From Zygaena filipendulae (taxonomy: Eukaryota > Arthropoda > Insecta > Lepidoptera > Zygaenidae): DNA of 64,000 bases. Positions 24,901 to 33,796 of the stretch are shown in pieces. The stretch lies in the NCBI GenBank assembly GCA_907165275.2, contig OU015677.1, forward strand, positions 1,054,001 through 1,118,000. Direction: 5' to 3'. Position 1 is the first letter of the stretch; every line of letters starts with the position of its first letter. The notes under the pieces were generated by a model. The model saw only the letters and a list, made by a program, of their open reading frames with translations, did not search any database and was not told where the DNA came from. The position numbers were made by a program, and so were the translations under genes.

Positions 24901-25096
24901 GCAGAGCGTCGATGCAAAACGATTTCTTCCCCTGATTCAGTATGGTCTTCTCGTTTTCCTTGTAGTATTGGATGTTCTTCGGACTGTTTGAACGGCTGTG
25001 GTCCGGATTTGAGTCCTGGTCTATTTCCAGTGGTCTGTCTTGGTCCTCGTTCGAATCGCGGCGGTACATGTTATGGGATAGGATCTGCGATGACAT
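2565..25096 (-). CDS. exex: extra-extra (HB9/MNX1-type) homeobox transcription factor, four coding exons
   Basis: Sequence-specific nuclear transcription factor. In animals the exex/HB9/MNX family specifies motor neurons and acts mainly as a repressor (family knowledge). Coding exons are 25096-24550, 23510-23295, 4344-4187 and 2918-2565; they total 1275 nt (424 codons plus TGA) and every junction has GT/AG ends with matching phase. Seen in the protein: an N-terminal [10 protein letters not shown] motif (about residues 57-66) like the conserved MNX N-terminal motif; a Ser/Pro/Gly-rich acidic stretch (about 138-172); [10 protein letters not shown] before the homeodomain; LLGK just ahead of it; and a homeodomain at about 264-323 with MNX-specific [17 protein letters not shown]47, Q50 and N51. 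Introns measure 1039, 18950 and 1268 nt. The start ATG has an A-rich context and gives the MNX-like N-terminus. Identity is secure; further 5' noncoding exons cannot be excluded. Confidence 0.96.
2919..4186 (-). other. exex intron 3, nearly repeat-free
   Basis: 1268-bp intron inside the homeobox. I recognise none of the interspersed families found elsewhere. A moderately GC-rich block at about 3400-3660 stands out from AT-rich surroundings. Absence of insertions next to a developmental gene may mean regulatory content, but no specific site can be assigned. Confidence 0.5.
4187..4344 (-). CDS. exex: exex coding exon 3 (homeodomain, helices 1 and 2)
   Basis: 158 nt encoding 52 whole codons after the split Gly. 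It begins SPHALLGK, enters the homeodomain with RRPRTAF and ends LTETQ at homeodomain position 44. The acceptor is TTTTGTCCGCAG|GG and the donor CACAG|GTGAGG. The region F8 to Q44 matches the MNX class nearly residue for residue, including [13 protein letters not shown] and [10 protein letters not shown] homeobox intron between positions 44 and 45 is a known ancient position in this class. Confidence 0.96.
4559..4880 (+). mobile_element. MITE family 2 (CRE-bearing) copy a, 215 bp from the homeobox exon
   Basis: About 320 bp. The ends carry TTAGTCCGTC and its complement GACGGACTAA inside an ATGTTGACTA-type terminus. The interior has two perfect TGACGTCA palindromes at 4704-4711 and 4748-4755, plus GCGCATTAAAGTTTAG. 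Non-coding. Confidence 0.87.
5463..5786 (+). mobile_element. MITE family 2 copy b
   Basis: Same structure as copy a, 580 bp away in the same orientation; the second CRE reads TGACATCA, one substitution off. Confidence 0.87.
5787..6700. other. Intronic AT-rich stretch, nothing recognised
   Basis: Part of exex intron 2. No ORF of note and no family member; one (GAAA)n run near 6472-6486. Confidence 0.5.
6702..6850 (+). mobile_element. MITE family 1, 5' half only
   Basis: Begins ACAACGTGTTAATGAATTAA and follows the family closely to TTTGGCGCGG, where similarity stops abruptly. The right half is absent. Confidence 0.8.
7130..7363. mobile_element. MITE family 4 (CAGGGCCCTTATTCACTA ends)
   Basis: 234 bp with inverted ends AGGGCCTTATTCACTATGAC and GTCATAACGAATAAGGGCCC. 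Inner blocks: AACGCGCGTCCCAAAAACGC and GGCGTGTTATGGTCATAACG. Confidence 0.82.
7370..7665. repeat. Degenerate GCCGGACAT repeats
   Basis: The words GGCCGGACAT, AGTCGGACAT, AGCCAGACAA, AGCCGGACGA and AGCCGGACAT recur over 300 bp, ending CTGACAACCCT. A related relic with GACCGGACACCCT is at 60780-60866. Probably an old element; no ends resolved. Confidence 0.4.
8787..8985 (-). mobile_element. CCGCGG-type repeat, full length, reverse
   Basis: Runs TCCTACTAATATTATAAATG … GGGGCACAGCTAGTA; both ends intact. Confidence 0.85.
9604..9897 (+). mobile_element. CCGCGG-type repeat plus a reverse fragment
   Basis: 9604-9812 is forward and complete to TATTAGTAGGAT. 9846-9897 is the reverse CCGCGG end only. 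Confidence 0.8.
10540..10882 (+). mobile_element. MITE family 1, full length
   Basis: Both terminal inverted repeats present, ACAACGTGTTAATGAATTAA and its complement, flanked by TATA. About 340 bp, non-coding. Confidence 0.87.
10901..11271. mobile_element. Two CCGCGG-type repeats tail to tail
   Basis: Forward copy 10901-11075 meets reverse copy 11076-11271 at their AT-rich ATTAGTAGGGATT ends. Confidence 0.75.
11716..13240 (+). mobile_element. MITE family 2 copy c, split by a nested 1.2-kb element
   Basis: The left part is 11716-11818 and the right part 13017-13240. Family sequence continues across the gap, from TTGCTTTTTCAATTTAATGA to ATGAACATAGATAAAGCGC. AATGA flanks both sides of the insert and may be its target duplication. 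Confidence 0.8.
11819..13016. mobile_element. Nested 1.2-kb element with 95-bp perfect inverted repeat
   Basis: Inserted within MITE family 2 copy c. The arms 11821-11915 and 12061-12155 are exact reverse complements around a 145-bp spacer. The right part (about 12280-12970) contains degenerate tandem units with a period near 270 bp (repeated CATCATCAGTTCCACTTC), then a poly-A run at 12939-12966 and GGAAGTCGGTTAAAA. The AACCGACTTCC motif recurs at both sides. The 178-residue minus-strand ORF across it has no protein signature. Confidence 0.72.
13955..14400. promoter_or_regulatory. repeat-free island in exex intron 2, candidate enhancer
   Basis: About 450 bp of mixed composition without any family member I recognise. 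It contains TAATTGG and TTAATTAATC homeodomain-type cores and a TTGTTTGTGAGAACAAA inverted motif. The ORFs present are short and lack any known domain. The call rests on absence of repeats and position only. Confidence 0.25.
14896..15085 (+). mobile_element. CCGCGG-type repeat, diverged
   Basis: ACTAGCTGGTCGATCC start, GGAGTTCCCGCTCGAATTCC core, tail into TAATATAGAT. Confidence 0.65.
15100..15681 (-). mobile_element. tRNA-derived SINE split by CCGCGG-type repeats
   Basis: Reverse orientation. The right part (about 15555-15681) holds the tRNA-like head with CCGGGAATCGAACCCGGAAC (B box complement); the left part (15100-15226) is the SINE tail. Two CCGCGG-type repeats (15227-15553) lie between. 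Confidence 0.78.
16178..17165. mobile_element. Fragments of CCGCGG-type repeats
   Basis: A short core piece at 16178-16230, a reverse copy at 16325-16497, and a forward piece at 17035-17165 with ACAACGTGCATGCAAAATTT. Between 16500 and 17030 I see no repeat or gene. An in-frame stretch at 17209-17517 reads into a MITE and is not a gene. Confidence 0.65.
17495..17693 (-). mobile_element. MITE family 1, internally deleted
   Basis: Both termini present but roughly 150 bp of interior is missing: it runs from CCTACCGGTTCGAATTTTTT straight into AACACGTTGTAT. Confidence 0.8.
17799..18112 (+). mobile_element. MITE family 2 copy d
   Basis: Starts GGGATGTTGACTACTTTTGA and ends TTAGTCAACATGCCC; two TGACGTCA motifs retained. 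Confidence 0.85.
18170..18975. mobile_element. CCGCGG-type repeat pieces flanking the tRNA-SINE
   Basis: Two reverse fragments at 18170-18290 and 18295-18400, then a forward variant from 18670 (CTAGTTGTGCCCCGCGGTTT) with ACAGACAGACAGC. Confidence 0.65.
18411..18668 (+). mobile_element. tRNA-derived SINE, complete
   Basis: The head has an A box AGGCGCAGTAGG (about 18424-18435) and a B box GGTTCGATTCC (18469-18479), the RNA polymerase III internal promoter. A unique body follows (GTGATGAACACAGGGTTCC) and the tail ends in ATTATTA repeats. It is not a functional tRNA: the acceptor and anticodon stems are not preserved. Confidence 0.85.
19000..19300. other. GC-rich island with hairpins in exex intron 2
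   Basis: CpG-rich. It holds GTCGCTGTT / AACAGCGAC (19022-19042) and ACATTATCGCC / GGCGATAATGT (19201-19244). Its right edge repeats words of the 37.2-38.2 kb foldback element, so part of it is likely a relic of that family. Confidence 0.45.
19303..19624 (+). mobile_element. MITE family 2 copy e
   Basis: Full-length forward copy; abuts an inverted copy directly on its right. Both CRE motifs present although the region between them is shortened. Confidence 0.85.
19625..19952 (-). mobile_element. MITE family 2 copy f, inverted and adjacent to copy e
   Basis: Reverse orientation from TTGGCTACTTGACGAA to GGAGAATACCCAAT. It belongs to a different subfamily from copy e (different termini), so the pair is two insertions and not one long palindrome. 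Confidence 0.82.
19996..20395 (-). mobile_element. Two CCGCGG-type repeats in tandem, reverse
   Basis: First about 19996-20190, second 20191-20395 ending GAAACCGCGGGGCGCAGCTT. Confidence 0.78.
20879..21202 (-). mobile_element. MITE family 2 copy g
   Basis: Clear 15-bp terminal inverted repeat, ATAGGCTAGTTTCCT / AGGAAACTAGCCTAT. One perfect TGACGTCA and one degraded CRE (TGACATCA). Confidence 0.85.
21472..21711. mobile_element. Foldback MITE family 5, copy a
   Basis: About 240 bp and almost wholly palindromic: CCGCACTCAGAGTCGACTTT on the left and its complement on the right, with an AATTAA-rich centre. It would form one long hairpin. Confidence 0.87.
22346..22391 (+). mobile_element. tRNA-SINE head fragment
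   Basis: Matches the A-box part of the SINE (GCAGTAGGTCACCATGCCTG) and stops before the B box. Confidence 0.7.
22395..23278 (-). mobile_element. CCGCGG-type repeats and fragments next to exex exon 2
   Basis: Reverse copies at about 22395-22570, 22829-22985 and 23180-23278; the last ends about 17 bp from the exon 2 donor. MITE family 6 copy a lies between the first two. Confidence 0.68.
22589..22823 (-). mobile_element. MITE family 6 (GGACATAGATAAGCAATA ends), copy a
   Basis: 235 bp with inverted ends GGACATAGATAAGCAATAGT and ATTGCTTATCTTGGTCC; contains GTGTGTTAACCCACATTG. Confidence 0.84.
23295..23510 (-). CDS. exex: exex coding exon 2 (linker before homeodomain)
   Basis: 216 nt, phase 1 in and phase 1 out, encoding 71 whole codons. 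The acceptor is GACAG|GC and the donor G|GTGAGT. The exon is very GC-rich in an AT-rich setting. It encodes [10 protein letters not shown], an Ala/Pro/Gln stretch and a conserved [17 protein letters not shown] block that MNX proteins carry shortly before the homeodomain. An alternative upstream AG (…AACAG|CAGC) exists, but only the chosen one keeps phase with exon 1 and yields the RPGIIPKPG reading. Confidence 0.93.
23511..24549 (-). other. exex intron 1
   Basis: 1039 bp. Contains an (AAAT)n run near 23697-23723, one copy of a 250-bp repeat also found at 45285-45552, and a degraded retroposon tail (24170-24235) with a poly-T tract. No conserved coding sequence seen. Confidence 0.7.
23810..24060 (+). 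repeat. 250-bp repeat also present at 45285-45552
   Basis: Starts AACCAGTGTCGCTGGGTGAT and continues TTTTCGCACACAAAA, TGTATTAAACGCTT, AGTCACTGTTTTCAAAAT, GCAGCAAAAGAAGTTTTG. No ends or coding frame recognised. Confidence 0.75.
24550..25096 (-). CDS. exex: exex coding exon 1 (N-terminal region)
   Basis: Encodes residues 1-182 plus the first base of codon 183. It starts at ATG 25096 in the context AAAAAATG and ends at the donor G|GTGAGT (24549-24544). The exon is rich in Asp, Asn, Ser and Arg and likely disordered. It carries the FCIDALL motif typical of MNX proteins and a run of SP/SG repeats near its end. Reading past the donor gives a Phe-rich tail from intron DNA, which supports the splice site. 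The last complete residues, TYRP, join to exon 2 through a split Gly codon. Confidence 0.94.
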
Positions 25097-26170
25097 TTTT
25101 TCGATCGATCCTTATAGTTTTATTTCGGTCAGTGTTTCATTATCTATTTCTATTTCTGTAACAACACAATGAGATTTGTTAGCAGATTTTTAAATGAGGA
25201 ACCAATACGGAAAATATCTTTTTCATCCCATCTATTAAAAAATTGACGTTTAAGTTCCCTTCAATAAGTGCGACTAAAAGTTGTACTGAAATCTATTTTA
25301 ACCCGCTAAACAGCGGGTAATAATGAGTTGTGAATTTCAACCAATCGCCAAAGACGACCAAGGAGGTCGAACGTCAAATACTGCACAAATTATATGAATA
25401 AAGTACTGGCCGGTGAGACTCGCGCCTCAAACAAAAAAAAATAAAAAGGTGTATGTATGTTTATAAAACTGATATTGCAATTTTATTGATTTCACAAAAT
25501 GTATTCGTCAAGAAGTGAAGAGAGCACAATATTAACACCAGAATCTGTGAAAATGGACGCAACAAATATTTAGGTTTTTTTCATGTTTATTAACAAATAA
25601 TCAATATATTACAGCGATTTCTTGTTTCATTTTCTCATACAGGGGGATGAAAAGTAGAGTGTACCACTCGGCATTAAAATTATTTTTTCCTCTGGCGATT
25701 TCCTTTGAATCCCTCTCTCCGTTCAGGATTCTATATAAGAACCTTCACTCCGGTCTGGATTCAAAATAACGCCCTCGCCCTAAAAATACAATTTTAATAC
25801 CTTGTGATACAATGTATTTCATAAGCATGCGCGGAAATATTGTCATTACTTTTGAATAAAGAACACGCGAAGTATCATATTATATTAACGTAGACTGAAA
25901 AACCAAAATCACTTCCCGGCGCGTTCTTTGAATTTGGAACGAAGAGCGCGCCGGCAATGTTGTATGAAACGGTGTGCTGTTTGAATTTAGAACTCTTTCA
26001 TCTATCGTACACATTGCGTTCTCATGGCTGTATAGCCACAGATGCCTGATGATTTACCTTACGGCACAAACTGTAAAATAAAAAAAAAATTGGCGATAAA
26101 GCGGAGTTCGTTGTTATTTTGTTATTATAAGGCCATTTTTTATTTACTTGCATTGTTTTAGGAAAAGCAC
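25097..26170 (-). promoter_or_regulatory. presumed 5' UTR and proximal upstream region of exex
   Basis: About 1.07 kb between the exex start codon and the first upstream MITE. I recognised no repeat here, unlike most of the surrounding DNA. On the minus strand a splice-acceptor-like TGTTGTTACAG ends at 25156, 60 nt before the ATG, so a noncoding first exon may lie further up. A GC-rich stem (about 15 bp, 25916-25955, arms beginning CCGGCGCG) lies within. Assignment as promoter is inferred from position only. Confidence 0.4.
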
Positions 26171-26512
26171 TATACAACGTTAATGAATTGACCAAAAACC
26201 TGATACACTCCATTTAAAAAAATAAACAATAATGTGACTAAAATATAAATTATGTCGAAAAAACTTACAGTTTAAAAGTTATTCAACATTAGTTTTGAGG
26301 TGACCTATCTACAAAATTTCAAGAGCTATGCCCGCACCAACGTGTCAATGACCGATTCGATTTTTTGCTGCGGGCGGCGTATACGCTCCAAATATTGTAT
26401 TATAAATCATTTAGACATGGACTAGTAAAAATGAAAAAATATAACCTATATTAAAACGGAAGTCGATTCTGAGCAAACTATTTTCTAGTTTCCAGTTAAT
26501 TTTGTTGTATAT
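26171..26512 (-). mobile_element. MITE family 1, diverged copy upstream of exex
   Basis: Reverse orientation, full length, more substitutions than other copies (ACAACGTTAATGAATTGACC at one end, TTAATTTTGTTGTATA at the other). Confidence 0.8.
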
Positions 26513-27354
26513 GCCTAAAGTTATATGCCTAAAGTTGTATATGCCTCGGCCGAAATGGCAATTGCCTTCTTCGTTGCCTTTGCATTATTGTACTATTACT
26601 CCGTTAGAGTGAGCTGGATCGTAGGGGCCAGATTTCGGCGTGAGTTTTGGGATCAGGAACCTTTGCGGACGCAGCAGAACAACCCGCCAAAGTTTCATCA
26701 CAATCGGACCAATGGTTTCGAAACGCATAGAGGACAGACATACAAACACTCATTTTTATTGGAACGAAGTTCCTTACGGCAGGCTTGGAGGGGATAGGGA
26801 TTTTGCTGCGCGACCGAACTGAAAAAAATGTGATAGTAAAACCGTAAGAAAAATCCGTAAGAAAAAATCCGTGGAAAAAAGTGCGCGGAATAATTTATAA
26901 AGAAAATAGGTAGTAAGAGAGAAAGGTTTCATAAGTTTTCCATGTGAGATAGGTATTTGATTTAGTAATCTAATAAAATATTATGAGTTAATTAAATACG
27001 AATCTGGTACTCGACGATAACATTAACGGTGACTCGAGTGGTTGAAATTATTGTGCATATTAATAAAAAATACGCCGCCGGGCATCGGCTACCGAAAACT
27101 AATAATGAATGAATTATCTACAAATTAAACAGGCTTTATCAGATAGGAAGATAGGCTGGAGGCTAATCGCACTATTTTAGAACTACATAATATAGGTATT
27201 CCCAAAAGAAACCTGTGAAACCTTTACCTATTTTCATCATCACATTACCTATTTGTTTTTAGATCTCTTTAGCTTGTGACGCTCGCTCGTCCAAATCCGT
27301 GCCGGTCAAATTATTATTTATACTTTTATTTATTTATTTAGAACACAAAACAGA

Positions 27355-28330
27355 TTGTACCTACTAATATTATAAAGAGCAAAAGTTTGTGGGATTGTAA
27401 GTTTGTGAAGTTGTAGGGGGTAATCTCTGCATCTACTGAACCGATTTTGAACATTCTTTCCATTTTTAAGCTACAGTGATCCTGAGTGCCATAGGGTACT
27501 TTTTATTCCGGAACTCCCGCGGGAACTCCGGAGTTCGTGAGATTGTAATCTCTGGAACTACCTACTGAACCTATTTTGAAAATTCTTGCACTTATAGGAA
27601 GGTAAAGTGATCATGAGTGACATAGGGTAGGTACTTTTTATCCCGGAATTCCCGCGGGCACTCCGAAATTACCGCGGGTGAAACCGCGGGGGACGGCTAC
27701 ATTTGATTTGATTTGAGTTCCCGCGGGAATTCCGGGATAAAAAGTAGCCTAAGTTACTCCTTGTAACATGAGCTATCTGCGAGTGAAAGTCCCGTCAGCA
27801 TCGGTCTAGCCATTTTAGAGATTAGCCGAAACAAACTGACAGACAGACAGAAAAAAATTAATAATGGATTTTTTGATGTAAGTACCAACCTTATATACTT
27901 TCGTATGCATTTAGTGCAAAGCTGTTAATTTGAAATTACAAACAGACACTTCAATTTTATTTATTTGTTGGTATAGATAAGGTTTTGTTCCTTCCTATTG
28001 CTATTATTATAAAGAAAAAAAGAGTTTGTTTCTTTGTCACGCTTTCACGCCTCAACGGCTGAACGGATAATCATGAAATTTTGCATACACGTTGTCAGGG
28101 ATACAGAGAAGGACATAAAGTACTTGTTATCCCGGAATTCCCGCGGAAACTACAAAATTAACGCGGTTAAATGTAAAACTAGATTTAATTTTCCATACTA
28201 CACGTTGTCAGGCGTACACAAAAGTAGGTAGGTAGGTATATACCTACCTACTACCTAGAGTACTTTTATCCCGGAATTCCCGCGAGAACTCCGAAATAAC
28301 CGCGGGTGAACCCGCGGGGATCAGCTGTGT
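27355..28330. mobile_element. Cluster of five CCGCGG-type repeats
   Basis: Reverse copies at about 27355-27545 and 27546-27700, forward 27715-27860, reverse 28012-28190 and 28195-28330. Confidence 0.72.
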
Positions 28331-28450
28331 CACATATTTCATCAATTCATTTCATTTTATCTCCTGACGTTCGTTCGATCAAGTTCGATCAATGGTTAAC
28401 CATCGGACACCCGGGATTCCTGACAATAGCGCGTTCAACCAAATTCAAAA

Positions 28451-28677
28451 TGACCATAACACGCCGCGCTAAGATAAGACGCCGCAAAAACTGTCTTTCC
28501 CTCGTAATCAAGGAAGTTTTACTGCAAAAAAATACATTTAAGTATAACGTTTCTTGTGACATAAAGAAGAATAGATGCCAAGATATTAGAATATCTTGGC
28601 ATCTAGAACGTTTGGAAATGCGTTTTTGGGACGCGCGTTATGGGCAAGGAATGTTGTTGGTCAGTGAATAAGGGCTC
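28451..28677. mobile_element. MITE family 4, left end lost
   Basis: Contains AACACGCCGCGCTAAGATAA, TTTCCCTCGTAATCAAGGAAG and the right end GGTCAGTGAATAAGGGC. The outermost left inverted repeat is missing. Confidence 0.75.
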
Positions 28678-28974
28678 AGCTTTACAATATTGGCCTGTGA
28701 TAGTACCATTGTGCATTGGTGCCTATTAACATCGTTTATGTAGGTAGTTTTGATGCTATGCCTGTTCAGAAAAGTCGACTTGAATAAAAATATCTTCTTT
28801 ACAAAATTACATCTATATCTAGGTATCTTATCTATACATATAAATAATATTGAAGTGTCTGTTTGTAATTCCAAATTAACAGCTTTTCACTAAATGCATA
28901 TGAAAGTAGGTACCTACCTACCTATATACGGAACATAGGTAAGGAAAGTAAGTGCATACATAAAAAAACAATTT

Positions 28975-29765
28975 TTTAAATTCTTCTCTGTCTGTCTGTT
29001 TGATCCGGCTAATCTCTGAAACGGCTGGACCGATTTTAACGGGACTTTCACAGGCGGATAGCTAATTTTATACGTTTATTTTAGAAAAAAATAGTCACCG
29101 CGGGAATTCCGAAACTTACGCGGGTGAAACCTATCCTACTAATATTATAAATGTGAAAGTGTGGATGTTTGGATGTTTAGATGTTTGTTACTCAATCAAG
29201 CAAAAACGGCTCAACGGATTTGGATGAAATTTGGCATGCACGTTGTTAGGGGTACAGAGAAGGATATAGGGTACTTTTTATCCCGGAATTCCCGCAGGAA
29301 CTCCGAAATTACGCGAGGCACAGCTAGTAAAATATAATGCGGGTGTAAAATGAAGTCACTTCCGCTGTCTGTTAGCGATAAACTCAAAAACTACTAAACG
29401 AATTTACATGCGGTTTTCACCAATAGATAGAGTGAAGAAGGTTTAAGGGAACTCCGAAATTACCGCGGGTGAAACGCTAGTAAAATATAAAACAATTGTT
29501 TAATGAATTTCGCCTTTTGTTTTGTCTTCCAACAAATCTGTATATCTATCGACCTAAGTAGTAGGTACCTACATATTGTATAAAAAAATGAATCCCTATT
29601 TCCCTTGTTCACGATCTGACGCGTGAACGGCTGGACCGATTTCGGTGATTCTTTTTTTTTGCGTTGTGTTTGTTATTGTAAGGGGAAGTAGAATAAGTAC
29701 CTAAAAGAAGTTTGGAGTTTCTGCGGGAATTCCGAAACTCACGCGAAACCGCGGGGCACATCAAG
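28975..29765 (-). mobile_element. Cluster of four CCGCGG-type repeats
   Basis: Reverse copies at about 28975-29130, 29131-29330 (full length), 29335-29480 and 29620-29765. An (AAAG)n run follows at 29776-29796. Confidence 0.72.
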
Positions 29766-29982
29766 TTTTTAATGAAAGAAAGAAAGAAAGAAAGAAAAGG
29801 AGTGAAACTAGGAACTAATAACTAATACCTGTACCAATGGAACCGCTGTGCATCCAAATGGAAGCCACATTAGCTATTTCACGATTTTATAAAGTTTTTG
29901 TAGTAAATGTCCTACCTACCTATACTACTTAGATAAACTTAATTAGCATTTAATTAGTTACTTACACTAGGTATTTAAACAT

Positions 29983-30523
29983 CAGGGCCCTTATTCACTA
30001 TTGACTATAACGCGTCGCGTCAATAGGTATAAGGATTGCTTTTCCCTCGTGTACAAAGAAGTTTCACATTAAAAAAATACATTCACAACGTTTCTTTTAT
30101 CAGAATATCTAATACCTATATAAAATTCTCGTGTCACAATGTTCGTTCCTATACTCCTCCGAAACGGCTTGACCAATTCTCGTGAAATTTTGTATGCATA
30201 TTCAGTAGGTCCGAGAATCGGCTACTATCTATTTTTCATCCCGGAATTCCCGTGGGAACTCCGGAATTAATGCGGGGAACAGCTAATCACCGTAAACTAC
30301 TGTAAGGGGTACAAAGAAGGACGTAGAGTACCTACCTACCTACTTTTTTCCCGCAACCTCCGCGGGAACTCCGAAATTACCGCGGATTAAATCGCGGGGG
30401 ACAGCTATATCTAGTCAGAATATAAATTTCTTATATTTTTGCATCTGGAGCGTTTGGAATTGTGTTTTTGGGACGCACGTTATGGGTAAGTAATGTTGTT
30501 GGTCATAGTGAATAAGGGCCCAG
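29983..30523. mobile_element. MITE family 4 interrupted by two CCGCGG-type repeats
   Basis: Ends CAGGGCCCTTATTCACTA and TAGTGAATAAGGGCCC are intact. About 300 bp at 30117-30410 consists of two CCGCGG-type repeat copies inserted within it. Confidence 0.78.
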
Positions 30524-30890
30524 ACTTAAACAGTAGGCAAAAACCCACCTAGTAAAAGATACCAACACAGGCAAAACGAAGATATTTTTTTCCATCCAAC
30601 TCGAAATAAACAGTACCTAAACTTTTAGCAAATAAGTTGGATTTACCGCCACTTCACTGTTTGTTAAAAACAAAAACAAAATCTAAATACACACACGATC
30701 CTAATCTATTTTTATTTATATAAAATCTATTGAAAAAATAAATAACTCAAACGTCAAATATTCACAATTTTCGTGAAATTCGCGCGCGTCAATATGGCGG
30801 TTCGGGTTGCGTTCGGAAACCACCCTCACACGCAAGTAGCGGACAACTGAATTATTCTATTAAAGGCTATCCTATCGGCCGATTATCATC

Positions 30891-31169
30891 TCATATCTGC
30901 AATATGTGTGAAACGAAACGTTGGGGCGGTGCTAAGCGACCGTCATCACTTGATCTCTTCAACTTGCGATTGTCACCTTTACGTCCATGGATTTGGTGTC
31001 GGTTGACGGGTTTTTTTATTTTGGCTGGCTGAATGCGTTCCTCCCTTTTGTTGGTTGTTTCTTTCTTATTGTCGTGCTCTCTCGCTCTGTGATCGCACGC
31101 GTGAGATGAAGTTTCTTGCGGTGTCGCAGTGACGGCTGGATTGTTTGTTTTATATGGATTCTTAGTCAT
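30891..31169 (-). CDS. Possible 92-residue basic ORF, unsupported
   Basis: Open frame starting MTKNPYKTNNPAVTATPQ and ending SHILQI; Lys/Arg/Asn/Glu-rich and hydrophilic (KKETTNKREERIQPAKIKK). It lies in a repeat-poor, slightly GC-richer patch. No domain, signal peptide or homologous copy seen. It could be an exon of an unrecognised gene, a 5' exon region, or chance. Confidence 0.15.
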   Translation of the reverse strand: MTKNPYKTNNPAVTATPQETSSHACDHRAREHDNKKETTNKREERIQPAKIKKPVNRHQIHGRKGDNRKLKRSSDDGRLAPPQRFVSHILQI

Positions 31170-31394
31170 TCTGTTTTCTAATGTGACTGCTTAGCGTTTA
31201 GCGCCTAGGTACTCGAGTAGAAAGAGCGGTTTATGTTGAGTCTCTGTTTAAATTTTCTAATGAAATTATGTTTAGCAAATGTTGTAAACAGCTCAAATTA
31301 TGCCAGGAATATAAACATAAACCAACTATAGTTTTTAGCTGGGATAACAAGCTAGTCAGAACTTACACCTACTAAACTCCGTTAACGCTAAGTG

Positions 31395-31544
31395 CAGGGG
31401 CAGTATTTTTGAATCACTCGAATTACTATCGCACACGGAATCGCGCGTTACACGGAATGCTCATACATTTTTTAGCATTCACATGTGAATCCTGCAATTT
31501 AGTGTGCGAAAAGTAATTCGAGCGATTCAAAAATACGGCCCCTA
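31395..31544. mobile_element. 150-bp MITE with 41-bp inverted repeats
   Basis: Left AGGGGCAGTATTTTTGAATC and right complement GATTCAAAAATACGGCCCCT; arms continue through CTCGAATTACT and GCACAC. Only copy seen in the window. Confidence 0.75.
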
Positions 31545-33264
31545 AACTAGTTTCATTTCTAGGCCAGTTTAAGTTTATAGTAAGAGAGCAATACCTAGTA
31601 ATCTAATGGCACCTCAAGGTAGGGCAGTGTCTTATGATGGGCCGATAGGGTTCTATTTTTTGAGTATTCATGTGGGTGGCTTAGGTATGTCACTGGTTTT
31701 TGCAGTAATTTCAGACGAATTGATCCTTTTTTTTATACTAAAGCTGTTTCATTATGATTCGTAATAAGTATAGAAATAGGTGGGTAGGTACCTAATAAAA
31801 TAATATTAACTTAAAATTTCGTTTAGCTTTATTTAAACTGCATTCTTATAGATACTATAAAGTTTAAACATATTATCAAATTGTAATCTTGAAACTATAG
31901 TCCAGGAGAGAACATTGTAGGTATAATACCTTACTTGCTTCCTTTCTTTATAAGAAAATGTTGGTTGATAACTGGTTTTACGTCAGTCGCAACGAAGCCT
32001 TCGAATGATGTGATTTTTTGCACTGTTAATGGGAACTGGGTATTGCTAAAATATACCTACCTAGTACCTACCTTCCTACTTCATATCTCTGTGAGACCTT
32101 CTGGGGGATGCTCAAATATTTAAAGAGATGAAAATACGAACAGCATTAAACCAAACACTGAAAACGTTAAAGGATGTTAAAGAAAAGTGTAGTTATATTT
32201 GAAGAAAGCTCAGTAAGTTAGCTTCTGGCACATCCTCCTATTTTAGAAGCTAGCACACCGCATGATTTTTGTAAGGTGTTTTTGACGGGAGACGAAATTA
32301 TCGGTTTCTAATTCTTGTTATATTATGTACAGTCTACAAATTCGGTGAAGGAAAACATCGTGAGAGCGTGAGACAACCATAGCTGGCTAGCAATACCACT
32401 TTCAAGTTGGAAATCTGTTGTCAAGCACCTACGGTGTGTTTCGGCCTCACTTGAAAGCCAGTTTTCATTTCCGGCTAGATGTGTCTACAATCTTTGACCA
32501 CACCACCAATGTGAGCTGTGGTGAAACACCTAGCCTGTTAACAATTATTATTTATTTATTATTTATTTATTATAATAGATAATTATAATTATGATGTTTG
32601 GAAGTGATTCTATTAGCGACAAGAAACGATTTTACACCATAAATTGCTGTTATAAATCTGACGCTGGCTTACCTATAATGCACTTTGTGCGAAAGTAAAA
32701 AAAAAGGAATGAGACAGTTAAAGATCAAATAATACTGGCTGGCTGAACTAACATCAAATCTAGTTATGTACAATGCGAAAGACGTAAGGAAATTGCGTCT
32801 AATTTCGTTCAAAAACCTCATTTCGTACTCTCTAAATAAGACAGAGCGGGATAGCGACACAACTTCTTTTCGATTGTCGACGCGCGCGTATTGTTCCCAT
32901 AATGAGCGAGCGGGGCGTGCCCGCCGCGGCCGTACGGGTGACAGACAAAGACGGAACACAAATTGGCAGTGAAACTTTAGTAAAGAAAGAGAAAGTAAGA
33001 TAATATTCGAGATTTGAGTCATTAGTTTTACATTTACTCTGAGGTTTTACACAAGGCGCCTGTTAGCCGTCAAAGAAGCGCCAAAAGTCATAATAACTCA
33101 ATATAATCTCTTCTAACATTTTTCATTTGAAAAGAAATCGATTGTTCATGTTTGAATGAACTTTTTGATAGTATTTCTGGAGTAAGTAATTAAACTTGTA
33201 AAAAAAATAGAAACCAAAACTTTTATTGCATTGTCAGGCAGTTTTGGCGGTTTTTTAAATATTA

Positions 33265-33625
33265 ATATTATATGTATAAATCACGTGTCGCGTTGTTTGT
33301 CCGCAATGGACTCCTATAAACTCGTACTGAACGGATTTTGATAAAATTTTGTAACCATTATGGTCCAACTTAAAAGATAGGATAGTTTTTATCCCAGAAT
33401 TCCAGCGGGAACTCCGAAATTACCGCGGGTGAAACCGCGGGGGACAGCTAGTATAGTATAGTAGTATAGTATAGTATATATAAATCACGTGTCACGTTGT
33501 TTGTCCGCGATGGACTCCGAAACTACTGAACCAATATTTATCAAATTTTGTAAGCATATGTAATTTAGCCCAACTTAAAAGATAGGATAGTTTTTATCCC
33601 GAAATTCCCGCGGTAACTCCCAAAA
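33265..33625 (-). mobile_element. Two CCGCGG-type repeats, CACGTGTCACGTTG subfamily
   Basis: Each starts AAATCACGTGTC and continues TTGTTTGTCCGCGATGGACT; ends in GGGGGACAGCTAGT. Same subfamily as the array at 38371-39595. Confidence 0.75.
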
Positions 33626-33796
33626 AACCTACTCTTACTCGCACTGGTTTCAATAAAACTTTTTTTATGAGAAATCTTATATTGCAATTAAACATATAAT
33701 ATTTTTTTTTATTGTATTTTAATTTAATCATATTTTTTTATTTACTTTCGAATTTGACTTATAATTTATGTTACATACCTACCTAAGAATAAAAAT

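Larger units (their letters stand above)
30524..33264. other. Repeat-poor region far upstream of exex
   Basis: Apart from the MITE at 31395-31544 I see few repeats in 2.7 kb. GC-rich patches lie near 30770-31170 and 32880-32960. No conserved protein recognised. Confidence 0.45.
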
